64,000 nt of DNA, from NCBI GenBank assembly GCA_046351325.1, contig JAXLYR010000021.1:62001-126000 (forward strand). Direction: 5' to 3'. Shown here piece after piece: positions 49,615 to 58,418 of the stretch. The DNA is from Xiheicaenibacterium sp046351325. GTDB taxonomy: Bacteria; Myxococcota_A; Polyangia; Polyangiales; Polyangiaceae. A model generated the notes under the pieces. That model saw nothing but the letters and a program-made list of their open reading frames with translations, made no database searches and was not told the DNA's origin. Position numbers and translations under genes: made by a program. Within the stretch, counting starts at the first letter, position 1, and every line of letters begins with the position of its first letter.

Positions 49615-51117
49615 GGGCTCGAGCGCGGTCGCGTCGAGCGCAGGCACGACCAAGAGCGCAGGCCCGTCCGCGCTCTCGGCTCCATCGGCGAGCGAGATCG
49701 TACCGCTGAAGCCGATCGCCGAGCTCGGCGCGCAACCCGGTAGAGACGCCAAGAAGGCCGCCGCCGTGCGCGAGACGCCGCGGTCGAGGCTCACGCGCTC
49801 GATCGGGCGCTGCCCGAACGGGTCGAGCTCGAGCCCGATCACCGTGAGGAGCAAGCGCGCGTCGGCCTCGCCGACGACCTCGCTCTTGCCCTGCCAATCG
49901 ACGTTGCCGCTCGCCCAGCCGAGCACATAGACCTTCCCCTCGGCGTCGAACCCGAGGCCGCCGCCCGCGCTCGGACCGGCCCCTTGTCCTGCGTAGAGGG
50001 CCTCGCCCTGATTCCCCTCTTCCTCGACGCGCAGGACGAACATCGACCCATCCTCGTTCCCAGAAACCTCGACTCCGGAGTAGGCGAACGTCGATACGGT
50101 CGTACCGACTATCCAGTAGTCGTGGGTCTCGGGATCCTGAGCGACGGTGAGCGACGCTCCCGCGGCGGGGCCCTCGTAATCCGGACTCCGGCCGAGGCCC
50201 ACGGGTTCGAAGTCGAGGTCGCTCGTCGCTCGATTGAAGATCAGCCCGTGCTCGCCGACGGGTATGGTCTGAGCCTCGTCGACGGCGCCCGCGAGGGGGA
50301 ACGGCTGTTCGAGGGCGTCGTACTCCCCGACGAAGACGAGCTCGCCCGTGGGCGTGAAGGTGAGATCCGAAGTCACGGCGCCCGCGTCCTTCGACGCTGT
50401 GACGCTGGTAGTCGTGCGGAGCGAGCAGCGCCCGTCCGCGGTGAGGCGCGCGACGACGAGCGCGGTCTCGCTGCGGCCTGCGCTGTCGTCACAGGCGACC
50501 TCGTCGAAGAGCTGCTCGCCCGGCGCCTCGAGGGCGGTGATCGCGAGCGGATTCGCGTTGTCCGCGGGGCTCGAATCGACGTCGATCACGGGCCCACCGA
50601 CGCGGACTACCCAATCGACCTCGCCGCTCGAGCGGATATGCGCGACGAGCCCCTCCTCCGTATTCGGGGCCGCCGTGACGAGCTGCGACGGCGGCGACCC
50701 GACCGCGATGGAACCTCGAAAGGCGCCGACGACATAGGCCCCGCCGTCCTCGTCGGGGGCGAGATCGAACAGGCGAACCGGGGAGTCTCCTGAGCCCCAC
50801 GCTACCGACCAAACGACCGCGCCGCTCGGGCAGAGCTTCGCGGCGAAGGCTCTCTCACCGTCGCCCGCGAGCCCGAGCTCGCTCGAGGCCCCAGAGGCGT
50901 GTCCAATCAGGAGGAGGCCAGCGTCGGTGGCGCGCGCGAGACCCGCAATCGACAGCGCAGCGTCGTCGTCGACGAGCGTCGTCGTTCCGGCGCACGCACC
51001 GTCGCAAGGTGGGGCGTCGGCGCTGTCTCGATAGGCGTCCCAATCGACGCCGACGACGAGATCGCAGCTCGCGCCGACGGCGCACAGCGAGACCACGAGC
51101 GTCGCGAGCCGTCTCAA
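49612..51117 (-). CDS. Beta-propeller-like lipoprotein (module copy B)
   Basis: 501 residues. Lipobox VGASC (Cys18), then DLVVGVD and a short Cys pair (PPCDGACAG). Blade-like repeats: AAKLCPSGAVVWSVAWGSGD, GGAYVVGAFRGSIAVG, LVAHIRSSGEVDWVVRVGG, VYVLGWASGNVDWQGKSE and late FAYSGVEVSGNEDGSMFVL. It ends with FSGTISLADGAES. Third gene of a minus-strand string: its ATG overlaps the stop of the TPR/PEGA gene (ATGA). It matches the lipoprotein of copy A (40122-41678) in layout and blade motifs, not closely in sequence. Confidence 0.85.
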   Translation of the reverse strand: MRRLATLVVSLCAVGASCDLVVGVDWDAYRDSADAPPCDGACAGTTTLVDDDAALSIAGLARATDAGLLLIGHASGASSELGLAGDGERAFAAKLCPSGAVVWSVAWGSGDSPVRLFDLAPDEDGGAYVVGAFRGSIAVGSPPSQLVTAAPNTEEGLVAHIRSSGEVDWVVRVGGPVIDVDSSPADNANPLAITALEAPGEQLFDEVACDDSAGRSETALVVARLTADGRCSLRTTTSVTASKDAGAVTSDLTFTPTGELVFVGEYDALEQPFPLAGAVDEAQTIPVGEHGLIFNRATSDLDFEPVGLGRSPDYEGPAAGASLTVAQDPETHDYWIVGTTVSTFAYSGVEVSGNEDGSMFVLRVEEEGNQGEALYAGQGAGPSAGGGLGFDAEGKVYVLGWASGNVDWQGKSEVVGEADARLLLTVIGLELDPFGQRPIERVSLDRGVSRTAAAFLASLPGCAPSSAIGFSGTISLADGAESADGPALLVVPALDATALEP

Positions 51118-52097
51118 AGTTCCCCTCGAAGGCCGATATAGCCGAACCCCAAGACGAGGCCGGTGTTGACTTTGTTGTCAGCGTCTAGCTTGCTTGCGCC
51201 CCAAATGGTGAGCGGCACCGCCGCCGCGGCGAGCACGCCTCCGACCACGAAGGCGGTCGTGCTCACGAGCGAAGCAGTCTTGCCCTTATCGGCCAGATCG
51301 ACGCCGGTCGCGTCGCACCTCGACGGCTCGGGACAACGGCGCTCGAGCGCGCTGGCGAAGTCGAGCGCCCGAACGCCCGCTACGGTCCCGACCGCGAGCC
51401 CGAGCAGGCCGAGCGTCCCGACGACGACGCCGCCGGCGAGGGGCCCGACGTCCCGCGGCGCGTCCGAGGTCGACTTCGTCAATATGGGAATAGGCGCGAT
51501 CGGGACGAGCGCGATCTCCACCGTGGCGGTCTTGCCTTCGGTGGTGAGCGCGACCGAGCAGTGCTCCTCGTAGCCCTCCGCGACGACCCTCAGGGTGTGT
51601 TCACCGGGGTCGACCGGAATCGCCTCTCCGAGCGAGGAGGGCGGGATGACCTCGCCGTCGCGCTCCACGATCGCGCCGGGCGGCAGCGTGGGCGAGACCC
51701 GAAGGACGAGCCAGGCGAGGCGAGACTCGAGTTGTGCGAGCTGGCTGCGCGCGTAGCTCTCCAGTTTTTCGCGACGCACCGGATCCGCAGTCGAGCGATT
51801 CATGAGGATAGCCTCGGCGGTCGTGCGCCAAGCGAGCGCGACCTTGCCGTCGTGCGCCCTGCATTTTGCGATGTTGAGGAGGGTTGCGACCGTCGGGTCG
51901 AGCTTCATCGAGAGCTCGAACTTCGGGCACGCAGCCTCCCAATCGCCTTGGTCGAGCGCGCCGAGCGCACTCTGGAATAGGGCCTCTGCGCTGTCGGGAT
52001 CGCTCGGAGGCGCGTCCTCGGCTCTCGCGTCGAAGGCCGATGTACCGCACACGAACGCTGCCGTCGCGACGAGGATGAACGCTCGCAAAATGCTCAC
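51114..52097 (-). CDS. TPR/PEGA-type protein with two C-terminal membrane helices (module copy B)
   Basis: 327 residues. Signal peptide (FILVATAAFVCGTSAFDARA), a TPR unit (ALFQSALGALDQGDWEAACPKFELSMKLDPT), a PEGA-like domain (VERDGEVIPPSSLGEAIPVDPGEHTLRVVAEGYEEH) and two membrane helices (~215-240, ~280-300) around a loop with CPEPSRC. The correspondence with 39067-40122 extends over the whole length. The start overlaps the kinase stop (ATGA) and the stop overlaps the lipoprotein start, giving a tightly coupled kinase-TPR-lipoprotein operon. Confidence 0.88.
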   Translation of the reverse strand: MSILRAFILVATAAFVCGTSAFDARAEDAPPSDPDSAEALFQSALGALDQGDWEAACPKFELSMKLDPTVATLLNIAKCRAHDGKVALAWRTTAEAILMNRSTADPVRREKLESYARSQLAQLESRLAWLVLRVSPTLPPGAIVERDGEVIPPSSLGEAIPVDPGEHTLRVVAEGYEEHCSVALTTEGKTATVEIALVPIAPIPILTKSTSDAPRDVGPLAGGVVVGTLGLLGLAVGTVAGVRALDFASALERRCPEPSRCDATGVDLADKGKTASLVSTTAFVVGGVLAAAAVPLTIWGASKLDADNKVNTGLVLGFGYIGLRGEL

Positions 52098-53593
52098 TTT
52101 CGAATTCGGGTCGGATCGTCCGAATTGCCATTAGGGGACGCCGAGCTCGTCGTGTTTGCGGCCGGCACCGACGCGGTCGGGGTCGGGCGCGCTGCGGGCA
52201 AGCGAGCCGTGGAGGCTCGCGCCGCTGACGCACTCGGGGCACTCGAGCTCGGAGTCAGAGTCGGAGTCGGAGTCAGCGTCGCAGCCTCCGTCGCAGTCGC
52301 AGCCTCGGTCGGATTCGGGGTCGCAGTCGCGGTCGCAGTCGCAATCGGCATTGGAGTGGGGGGCGACTGTGTCGAGATGACCGCCCTGCCCATCGTGATC
52401 TCTCCCGAAGGTCGCGTCCCGCTCACGCGTAGCCCGAGCGGTGACAGCGCGACCGAGCCGCCGGCGAGCACGACGAGACCCAGCGCGAGCGGCCATCGAC
52501 GCACGCGCCCGTGCTCGACCGCGGGGCCGGCGTTTGCGGTGTTGGAGGCGAGGGTGAGCGTGCTCTCGGCCTTCATCGCCGGCGAAGTGACCGTGCGCTC
52601 GCTGTCGTGCCACGCAGGATCGCTAGGCACGCGCTCGGGCTCGCGGGAGCTCATCGCCGGGAGCTCTCGCTCGAGCTCGCTCACGAAGCGCAAGGCGTAC
52701 GCGGCGATGTCGTCGTCCACCGCGCCGAGCAGCAGTGCTTCGAGCGCGGTCGCCGAGCGCGGGCGATCTTCGGGTGACTTCGAGAGACACGCGAGCACCG
52801 CCGCGGCGAGCTCGGTCGGGATATGCGGTTTGACGAGCTCGGGCGAGACCGGCATTTCGGTGAGCGCTGCGACCATGATGTCCGCGACGGTCGGCCGCTC
52901 GAAGGCATGTTTGCCTGTCAGGAACCGATACAGGATCGCCCCGACAGACCAGAGGTCGGCGCGCTCGTCGACGTGGCGCGTGGACCGAATTTGCTCGGGG
53001 GCCATGTAGAGCGGACTACCGATTACGTCCGAGTCCGTCGTCACCTCGCCAGTCGCGGTCGCGGACTTCAGCTTTGCTACGCCGAAGTCGACGATCTTGG
53101 TGAGAGACCTGTCGAGCCCCCCGCGGCTCGCGTCGCTGGAGACCAGAAACAGGTTCGAAGGCTTGAGATCGCGGTGCACGATGCCGAGTCCGTGCGCGAC
53201 GCCGAGGCCGCGCAGGACCTGGAGGATCACCCCGAGCGCGTCCCCGACCGAGAGCACGCCTCGACGATCGAGCTCCGCCTTCCAGTCATGACCTGGCAGG
53301 TACTCCAAGACGATGAACGGCATCCCGTCCGTGAGCTTGCCGAGGTCGAACACCTTGGCGACGTAGCGGCTCGAGATTCGAGAAGCGGCCTTCGCCTCGC
53401 GCACGAAGCGCTCTGCGGCCTTCGGCTCTCGCGCCCGATCGCTGTGCATGAGCTTGATGGCGCGCGGCTCGTCGAGGTCGAGGTGCGTCGCGAGAAGCAC
53501 CGTGCCCATCCCACCTCTGCCGAGCACGCGCTCGACACGGTATCGGCGATCCAGCACCTCGCCGGGGTGCACGCTCGGCGCTTCCAAGGACAT
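52094..53593 (-). CDS. Transmembrane Ser/Thr protein kinase (module copy B)
   Basis: 499 residues from MSLEAPSVHP; the longer frame to 53716 would overlap the upstream gene. Kinase core with LGRGGMGTVLLA, HRDLKPSN, VDFG and GSPLYMAPEQIRST intact. One membrane helix near 375-392 (WPLALGLVVLAGGSVALSP), then a Thr/Ala/Pro-rich extracellular tail (ATATATPNPTEAATATEAA) without a domain. First gene of the minus-strand three-gene string. The paired TPR protein and propeller lipoprotein are its likely partners. Confidence 0.92.
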   Translation of the reverse strand: MSLEAPSVHPGEVLDRRYRVERVLGRGGMGTVLLATHLDLDEPRAIKLMHSDRAREPKAAERFVREAKAASRISSRYVAKVFDLGKLTDGMPFIVLEYLPGHDWKAELDRRGVLSVGDALGVILQVLRGLGVAHGLGIVHRDLKPSNLFLVSSDASRGGLDRSLTKIVDFGVAKLKSATATGEVTTDSDVIGSPLYMAPEQIRSTRHVDERADLWSVGAILYRFLTGKHAFERPTVADIMVAALTEMPVSPELVKPHIPTELAAAVLACLSKSPEDRPRSATALEALLLGAVDDDIAAYALRFVSELERELPAMSSREPERVPSDPAWHDSERTVTSPAMKAESTLTLASNTANAGPAVEHGRVRRWPLALGLVVLAGGSVALSPLGLRVSGTRPSGEITMGRAVISTQSPPTPMPIATATATATPNPTEAATATEAATLTPTPTLTPSSSAPSASAARASTARLPAARPTPTASVPAANTTSSASPNGNSDDPTRIRK

Positions 53594-53627
53594 CGACCCA
53601 GCGATCGTAGCGCGCTCGCGGGGGGCG

Positions 53628-54710
53628 TCAGTAGATGAGCCGAGAGAGGACGGCGCGGCGTTCGAACTGGAAGAAGCTGAAAGGGAACTCGTCCTCGGTT
53701 TCAGCGCCGCCGACATAACGGCCGAAGCTCGCGAGCTCCTCGACGAGCGGGCGATGCGTGTCCGGTCCCACGCGGAGCTCTTCCCCTTCGTTCTCGGCGC
53801 GCAGCGTGAAGACCCAACTCAAGAATCCGAAATAGCTCCGCGCCGACCACACGGGCGGGTCGGAGAAGAGCTCGTCGGTGAACCACTCGACGCGCTCCGC
53901 AGGCTCCATATCGGCATAGTCCGACGCGTCGAGCTCGCTCGCCGCGGCCAATTGGCAAAACGCCACCATCGGCTTGGTAGTCGGCTCGGCGGGCAGGCTC
54001 GCGCCCTCCACCCCTTGGGTGGCGTTCGTGATCATCACCTTCGCGAAGGTGAAGTCGCGCTTCTCGGCGTCGCTGAAGGCGGTCGCCACGTCCTTGCGAG
54101 AGAGCTTCTTGCTCAGCGATTTTGTAACAGCCTTGTCAGCGGTGAGCGGCGCGCTCGAGCCGCCGAGCGCGAGCTCCAAAACCTCCTTGAGGGCGGGCCA
54201 AGCGACCTCGGCGCGCACCGCGCGGAGCGCTTGTTCGAGCGACGCGCGCACGGACTCTCCCGCGACGGCCCGAGAGAGCTGGTAGATCGCGTCGAGCACG
54301 GCGCGCGCCGGCGCGGGTATGTGCGGGTCGAGCGACGCCAACTCGGGCGGCGGAGTGAAGGCCGCTCGCGTCGTGAGGGATTTCTCGAGGTTCGTGAGCG
54401 CCTCACGCGCCTTCGCGACGGCGAGCATCAGCGCTTCAGCGCCGGGCTGGTCCATATTTGCGGGGCCTCGAGCGCAGTCGACGACCCAGAAGGCCGACGC
54501 GACGACGAGCAACGCGCACTCGAGCTCGCCCGCGAGCGGAGCATCCTCACGTGGCAGGACGCCGCCGAGCAGGCGGTAGGCGTGGGCCTCGCGCTCACGA
54601 CCCTGTTCGGCGAGCCAATCGCTGTAAGCGAGGAACGGCCCGACCTCGGTCGGTGCGCTCAGAATGGCTGCTTCCAACGTCTCGTTCGTCGCGGCGGGCG
54701 AGCCTGGCAT
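53628..54710 (-). CDS. Protein with TIGR02996-like repeat-companion domain
   Basis: 360 residues. The N-terminal LEAAILSAPTEVGPFLAYSD/WLAEQGREREAHAYRLL (residues ~12-50) matches the TIGR02996 repeat-companion domain seen with LRR, HEAT and other repeats in Gemmata and myxobacteria. The rest is helical (ALLVVASAFWVVDCARG, RAVLDAIYQLSRAVAGE) and ends in a beta-rich, aromatic segment (SFFQFERRAVLSRLIY). Cytoplasmic, unknown function. It ends 34 bp upstream of the kinase gene, so it may belong to the same transcript. Confidence 0.8.
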   Translation of the reverse strand: MPGSPAATNETLEAAILSAPTEVGPFLAYSDWLAEQGREREAHAYRLLGGVLPREDAPLAGELECALLVVASAFWVVDCARGPANMDQPGAEALMLAVAKAREALTNLEKSLTTRAAFTPPPELASLDPHIPAPARAVLDAIYQLSRAVAGESVRASLEQALRAVRAEVAWPALKEVLELALGGSSAPLTADKAVTKSLSKKLSRKDVATAFSDAEKRDFTFAKVMITNATQGVEGASLPAEPTTKPMVAFCQLAAASELDASDYADMEPAERVEWFTDELFSDPPVWSARSYFGFLSWVFTLRAENEGEELRVGPDTHRPLVEELASFGRYVGGAETEDEFPFSFFQFERRAVLSRLIY

Positions 54711-54753
54711 GCGCGCAACCTATCACGCCGTGCGCGCTCCCAAGGGCCCGCGC

Positions 54754-55380
54754 TCAGAGCGGTTTATAGCCGGCGATCACCCGTCCTCCACGGGTGCACG
54801 CGTTGAAGGCGACGCGGAATCGCTTGCCCTGCGTGAAGGGCGTCGCGTCGTGCACGCGGATCCAGATTCCAGGTGTTTTACCGACCTGATTGGCGATCTC
54901 GATGCCCTGCTCACACGGCTTGCACATGGCGCCCGGTGGACAGAAGCAGCGCTGCTGGACGCTTATGACGCCGTCCACGACGAACAATCCTGTAAGGTTC
55001 GAGTCCGTGGCGTCGGCGATCGATATCGAGGTAGCGCCGCGCAAGGCAGCGGGCGCGCGCAGCTCGGCGTCGGGTGGGGCGAAGCTGGGGTCACAGATTA
55101 CGGCCGGCGTCTCCGACGACGCAGTCTGCGAGGCCTGTGAGGACGCCGTTTGCGAGGACGCCGTTTGCGAGGACGCCACCTGGGACGACGCCGTCTGCGA
55201 AGGAGCTGGCGTGCTCGAAGTCGTGCTCGCCGTCGACGACGAACTGGAGCTCGACGTCGCGCTCGGTTGAGGGGACTCGCTCGTCGAGCTGCGCTCACCG
55301 CCGCAGCTCGACGCTGCGAGGAGGATGGACAAGGCGAAACAACCGAGGAGCTTCGAGGAGAGCGAGCTGGGATGTGGCAC
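54754..55380 (-). CDS. Predicted lipoprotein with TASSQ repeats
   Basis: 208 residues. Signal FALSILLAASSC with Cys26, Gly-Gly-Glu, a Ser/Thr linker with four or five tandem TASSQ/VASSQ units (encoded by 15-bp repeats around 55130-55200), then a compact domain with Cys (VICDPSFAPP, QRCFCPPGAMCKPCEQGIE, FNACTRGG). The FCPPGAMCKPC cluster may bind metal or form disulfides. Unknown family. Confidence 0.75.
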   Translation of the reverse strand: MPHPSSLSSKLLGCFALSILLAASSCGGERSSTSESPQPSATSSSSSSSTASTTSSTPAPSQTASSQVASSQTASSQTASSQASQTASSETPAVICDPSFAPPDAELRAPAALRGATSISIADATDSNLTGLFVVDGVISVQQRCFCPPGAMCKPCEQGIEIANQVGKTPGIWIRVHDATPFTQGKRFRVAFNACTRGGRVIAGYKPL

Positions 55381-55415
55381 AGGACGAGCCTACACCTCCG
55401 ACGAGCCCGGTTCGC

Positions 55416-56342
55416 CTACTGCGGCTCCATCCGGACCGGAATGACCACGGTGTGGAGGTCGCCGGTCGCGGGCAAGTCGAAGGTCATTGCTTTGGTGGTC
55501 AAACAATTCACGAGCGACGGTGAGAGGTTCCCCGTCGGGGCGGTCGCGAACGCGGAGATGACCTCACCGTTGGCGCCGATCTTCAGCACGATGCGCACGG
55601 AGCCGCGCTGCTCCGGGTCGGTCTTCAACGCGCGCTCGTAACAACGTCGAAACACCCATTGCAGCCGACCCCAGATGGGCACTGGGTCAGGGTGCGGCCC
55701 GATCGGTCCAGGGTTGGGTGAGACCGTGGGCTGCGGCGGTGCGGGGAGTCTTTGCGGCTGATACTCGCAGATGTCCCGTTCGGGCTTCCGGTCGACGCAG
55801 TCAGGGCAACCTCGCGTGCGAGCCAGCTCGGGACCATCCATCCCGGCCGCGAAGGGTGAGCCCGTCGTCGAGCTGCCTAGAGCGGGATCGCGGAGCGTCG
55901 AGATGGGCAGCGTCGCGCTGTCGAGCACGTGGTCCGTCGACGCGGTCGAGCTCCCCAGCGCAGCGAGCATATCGGCCTGAAAGCGGTCGAGCTCGGACGA
56001 GAGGGTCGGCCTCGTCGGCCTCACGATCGCGCGGTCGGGTCCACGCGTGGCATTCTGCGGGAGGGCCCTCGCTCCGCGCTTGCCGGGCGCCTCGTCGGAC
56101 ACGCGCGGCGCAGCCTCGGCGGGTGCGCCGTCAGCGACCTCCTCGCGGGTCTCCTCTGGCACGGCTGGTAGCTCGCGAATCGAGGCGATCACCGAGTCGA
56201 TGACGATGCCATTGTCATAGGAAAGATCGCCCCACTCGGAGTAGAGCGCGGCGAACGCGCCGAAGTGGAAGAGGAAGGAGCCCGCCGCGATCGCGGTGAT
56301 CCGCGCGTCGAAGAGGGGGCTTTGAGGCAAGGGACGGCGCAT
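55416..56342 (-). CDS. AgmX/PglI C-terminal-domain (TonB-like) protein
   Basis: 308 residues from MRRPLPQSPL (AGGATGCCGC upstream). One membrane helix (~15-35, ITAIAAGSFLFHFGAFAALY), a Pro/Glu-rich periplasmic stretch with CPDCVDRKPERDICEY, and a C-terminal TonB-like domain: GRLQWVFRRCYERALKTDP, GSVRIVLKIGANGEVISAFA, CLTTKAMTFDLP and VVIPVRMEP. This matches AgmX/PglI C-terminal domains of the myxobacterial gliding (Agl-Glt) and related envelope machinery. Plausible role: coupling inner-membrane energy or motility proteins to the cell wall. Confidence 0.88.
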   Translation of the reverse strand: MRRPLPQSPLFDARITAIAAGSFLFHFGAFAALYSEWGDLSYDNGIVIDSVIASIRELPAVPEETREEVADGAPAEAAPRVSDEAPGKRGARALPQNATRGPDRAIVRPTRPTLSSELDRFQADMLAALGSSTASTDHVLDSATLPISTLRDPALGSSTTGSPFAAGMDGPELARTRGCPDCVDRKPERDICEYQPQRLPAPPQPTVSPNPGPIGPHPDPVPIWGRLQWVFRRCYERALKTDPEQRGSVRIVLKIGANGEVISAFATAPTGNLSPSLVNCLTTKAMTFDLPATGDLHTVVIPVRMEPQ

Positions 56343-56486
56343 GCGGCATCCTCCGCGAAGCTTCGACCGGGGCCGGCCTCCGAAGTTCCCACGAACCCCG
56401 AGCGTGTGCTCGGCTGACAGCAGAGTAAGCTCGCGGCGTGTTACGTTTCTGAAATGGAAGGTCGGCGCCCCGTCCACTCGGAGACC

Positions 56487-57038
56487 ATGAGACTTCAAGC
56501 TTCGGTCGTGCTCGTCGCGGCGATCGCGCTCTCTGCGTGCGGGGACTCAGGGTCGGGGGGGAGCGGCGCTGGCGCCTCGGGTGGCGCGGGGGGCGCAGGC
56601 GGCGCGACGGGGGGCGCGCCCCTCGGCGGCGCGGGCGGCAGTGACGGCGGCGCGGGCGGCGCGGGCGGTCACTGTGAAGAGGGCCCGGTCACCATCGACG
56701 TCGACGGCGTCGGCGCTGCTCACACCGAGGTCGAGGCGACTTGGTTCGCGCCAGGCACCTATATCGACCTGTGTTTTGGGGACGGCACCGCGTGCACGGC
56801 GCACCTCCACATCGAGCCTTACGGCACATTCCAGGTCGGCGTCCTCTCCGCCACGTGCCGCGTGAGCGGCCTCGCGACAAGCGACCAGTCGACCGACGCG
56901 ATGGCTTGTGAGCTGACGATGACGAACGTTTCGGACCGCTGGATTGGGTCGTTCCAGGGGACATTCAGCGCCCCCGGGACGCCCTCGCACGAGATCTCTG
57001 GCTCGTTCGACGCGTGCCCGGGCGGCGCGACAGAGTGA
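56487..57038 (+). CDS. Predicted lipoprotein with Gly-rich linker
   Basis: 183 residues, GGAGACC upstream of the ATG. Lipobox LSAC (Cys18), a Gly/Ala/Ser linker (GAGASGGAGGAGGATGG), then a beta-sandwich-like domain with Cys (GGHCEEGPVTIDVDG, DLCFGDGTACTAHLHIEP, LSATCRVSGLA, ACELTMTNVS, DACPGG). Related in plan to the 63078-63434 lipoprotein, which has the same ITADACELEM-type strand. Surface function unknown. Convergent with the next gene, 0 bp apart. Confidence 0.8.
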   Translation: MRLQASVVLVAAIALSACGDSGSGGSGAGASGGAGGAGGATGGAPLGGAGGSDGGAGGAGGHCEEGPVTIDVDGVGAAHTEVEATWFAPGTYIDLCFGDGTACTAHLHIEPYGTFQVGVLSATCRVSGLATSDQSTDAMACELTMTNVSDRWIGSFQGTFSAPGTPSHEISGSFDACPGGATE

Positions 57039-57956
57039 CTACTCGATAGGCGCGGACACCTGGGAGAACGGGTAGGGCTGGGGGCTCGGCGTGCCCGGCA
57101 GCGTGATCATGTATTGATCATTGTCGCTGCGGACCTCGGCGACAGTGCCGGCGGCGTGGTTGCCTCCATCGTTGTAAGCCCAGACCTTCGCTCCCTTCTT
57201 GTGCTTCTTGGTGAGGTCGATGGCTTTGAGCGAGGTGGTGGAGACGAGCGTCCACCGATTGCCGGTCGCGATGAAAGACTGGCTCGCGTCCCCGCCGATG
57301 AAGATGCCATATTGCCAGCCGCTCTCGGCCTTCCACGTCACGGGCTGCCCATAAGCGACCGTGCTACCGAGCTTGAGGACCTGAGCGGGGGGAACGCTCG
57401 CGCTCGCGAACTCGGAGCCGTTCACGTATTTGACGGTGATCTCGGCGCCGACCGCGGTGACGTGACCGACCGCGCCGCTCAAACCCGTATTCACGAACAC
57501 GACGTCGCCAGCAGCCAGCTTGGCTGGAGCGGTCGCAGGGACCGCGAGCAGCTGGGGCAGCGCGAACTGTTTGAGCCCATATTGGACGATGACGTCGCTG
57601 CCGTCGCTCTTCACGCGGTCGACCAGCACTGGGCTCACGTATTCGAAGTTCGGGCCGAGGCCGGGTGGCAAGATCGTCCAGACCTGGGGTGTCTCGAGCG
57701 CGCGCGTCCCCTTCGGTCCATTGTAGGCCTCGAATCGAATAGGACCTTTGGGCGCCTCCGAAGTGCTCGACGAGGTGGCCGACGAGCTCTTCTTCGGCGG
57801 GTCGTCGGTCGAGCTGGAGGCTGAGCTCGAGCTCGGACTCGAGCTCGACGAGCCCTCGCTCTTCGGGGAGTTCGCGTCGTTTTGCTCGGTCGAACCGCCG
57901 CCACATCCCAGCGCCGAGATCGCCAGCGTCAACACGATCGGCAGACTCTTCATCAT
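57039..57956 (-). CDS. Predicted lipoprotein with Ser-rich linker, SH3-like domain
   Basis: 305 residues. Signal LPIVLTLAISALGC with Cys18, then GGGSTEQNDA and a Ser/Pro-rich linker (EGSSSSSPSSSSASSSTDD). The mature domain is all beta with tandem short Gly-turn units: AAGDVVFVNTGLSGAVGHVTAV...ITVKYVNGS, GSTVAYGQPVTWKAESGWQYG, KGAKVWAYNDGGNHAAGTVAEV, i.e. SH3b/DUF-like barrels that in other lipoproteins bind peptidoglycan or partner proteins. No signature of catalysis. Confidence 0.78.
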   Translation of the reverse strand: MMKSLPIVLTLAISALGCGGGSTEQNDANSPKSEGSSSSSPSSSSASSSTDDPPKKSSSATSSSTSEAPKGPIRFEAYNGPKGTRALETPQVWTILPPGLGPNFEYVSPVLVDRVKSDGSDVIVQYGLKQFALPQLLAVPATAPAKLAAGDVVFVNTGLSGAVGHVTAVGAEITVKYVNGSEFASASVPPAQVLKLGSTVAYGQPVTWKAESGWQYGIFIGGDASQSFIATGNRWTLVSTTSLKAIDLTKKHKKGAKVWAYNDGGNHAAGTVAEVRSDNDQYMITLPGTPSPQPYPFSQVSAPIE

Positions 57957-58211
57957 GCGGCCGACGATAGGCAATGACGTCAGGACGCTCAAGCACCGCG
58001 ACTCGTGCCGCCGACGAGGGGCCGTCAATCGTCGACGATCCGTCGTCGGTGATCGCGAGGATTGGTGTCTACGCAACGTGACTGGAGGCGCGCGACAGAC
58101 GTGAGAACGACCGCTCCGAAGCGAGTCTCGGCGACGAGCGGACTCAGCAATCGACTGGCAATCGAGGCGTGGGAGTTGCAAACGCGGGGTCTGCTTGCGT
58201 GGGAGGACGAC

Positions 58212-58418
58212 ATGAGAAGAAGCGCACAAGGACTCGTCGCAATTGGTTTGATTGGCGCGGCGCTTTTGGCCGCCGCCCCGAGCTGCGAGGGACAGGAAGA
58301 CTGCGCTGTAGAGCAAGAGAACTGCAGCGCGGACTACCTCGACGAAAACGGCCTCACGGGCTGCTGTGATGGGCTGACCTGCGGGACGTCGGCCAACGGC
58401 TATCTCGTCTGTCAGTAG
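58212..58418 (+). CDS. Small secreted or lipidated Cys-rich protein
   Basis: 68 residues, GGGAGG just upstream of the ATG. Signal GLVAIGLIGAALLAAAPSC with Cys25 (APSC). The mature part has four to six further Cys in a short span: EDCAVEQENCSADYLDENG and TGCCDGLTCGTSANGYLVC, a compact disulfide knot like small secreted proteins or toxins. The strong ribosome-binding site suggests high expression. The 3' end overlaps the convergent histidine kinase gene by 7 nt. Confidence 0.8.
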   Translation: MRRSAQGLVAIGLIGAALLAAAPSCEGQEDCAVEQENCSADYLDENGLTGCCDGLTCGTSANGYLVCQ

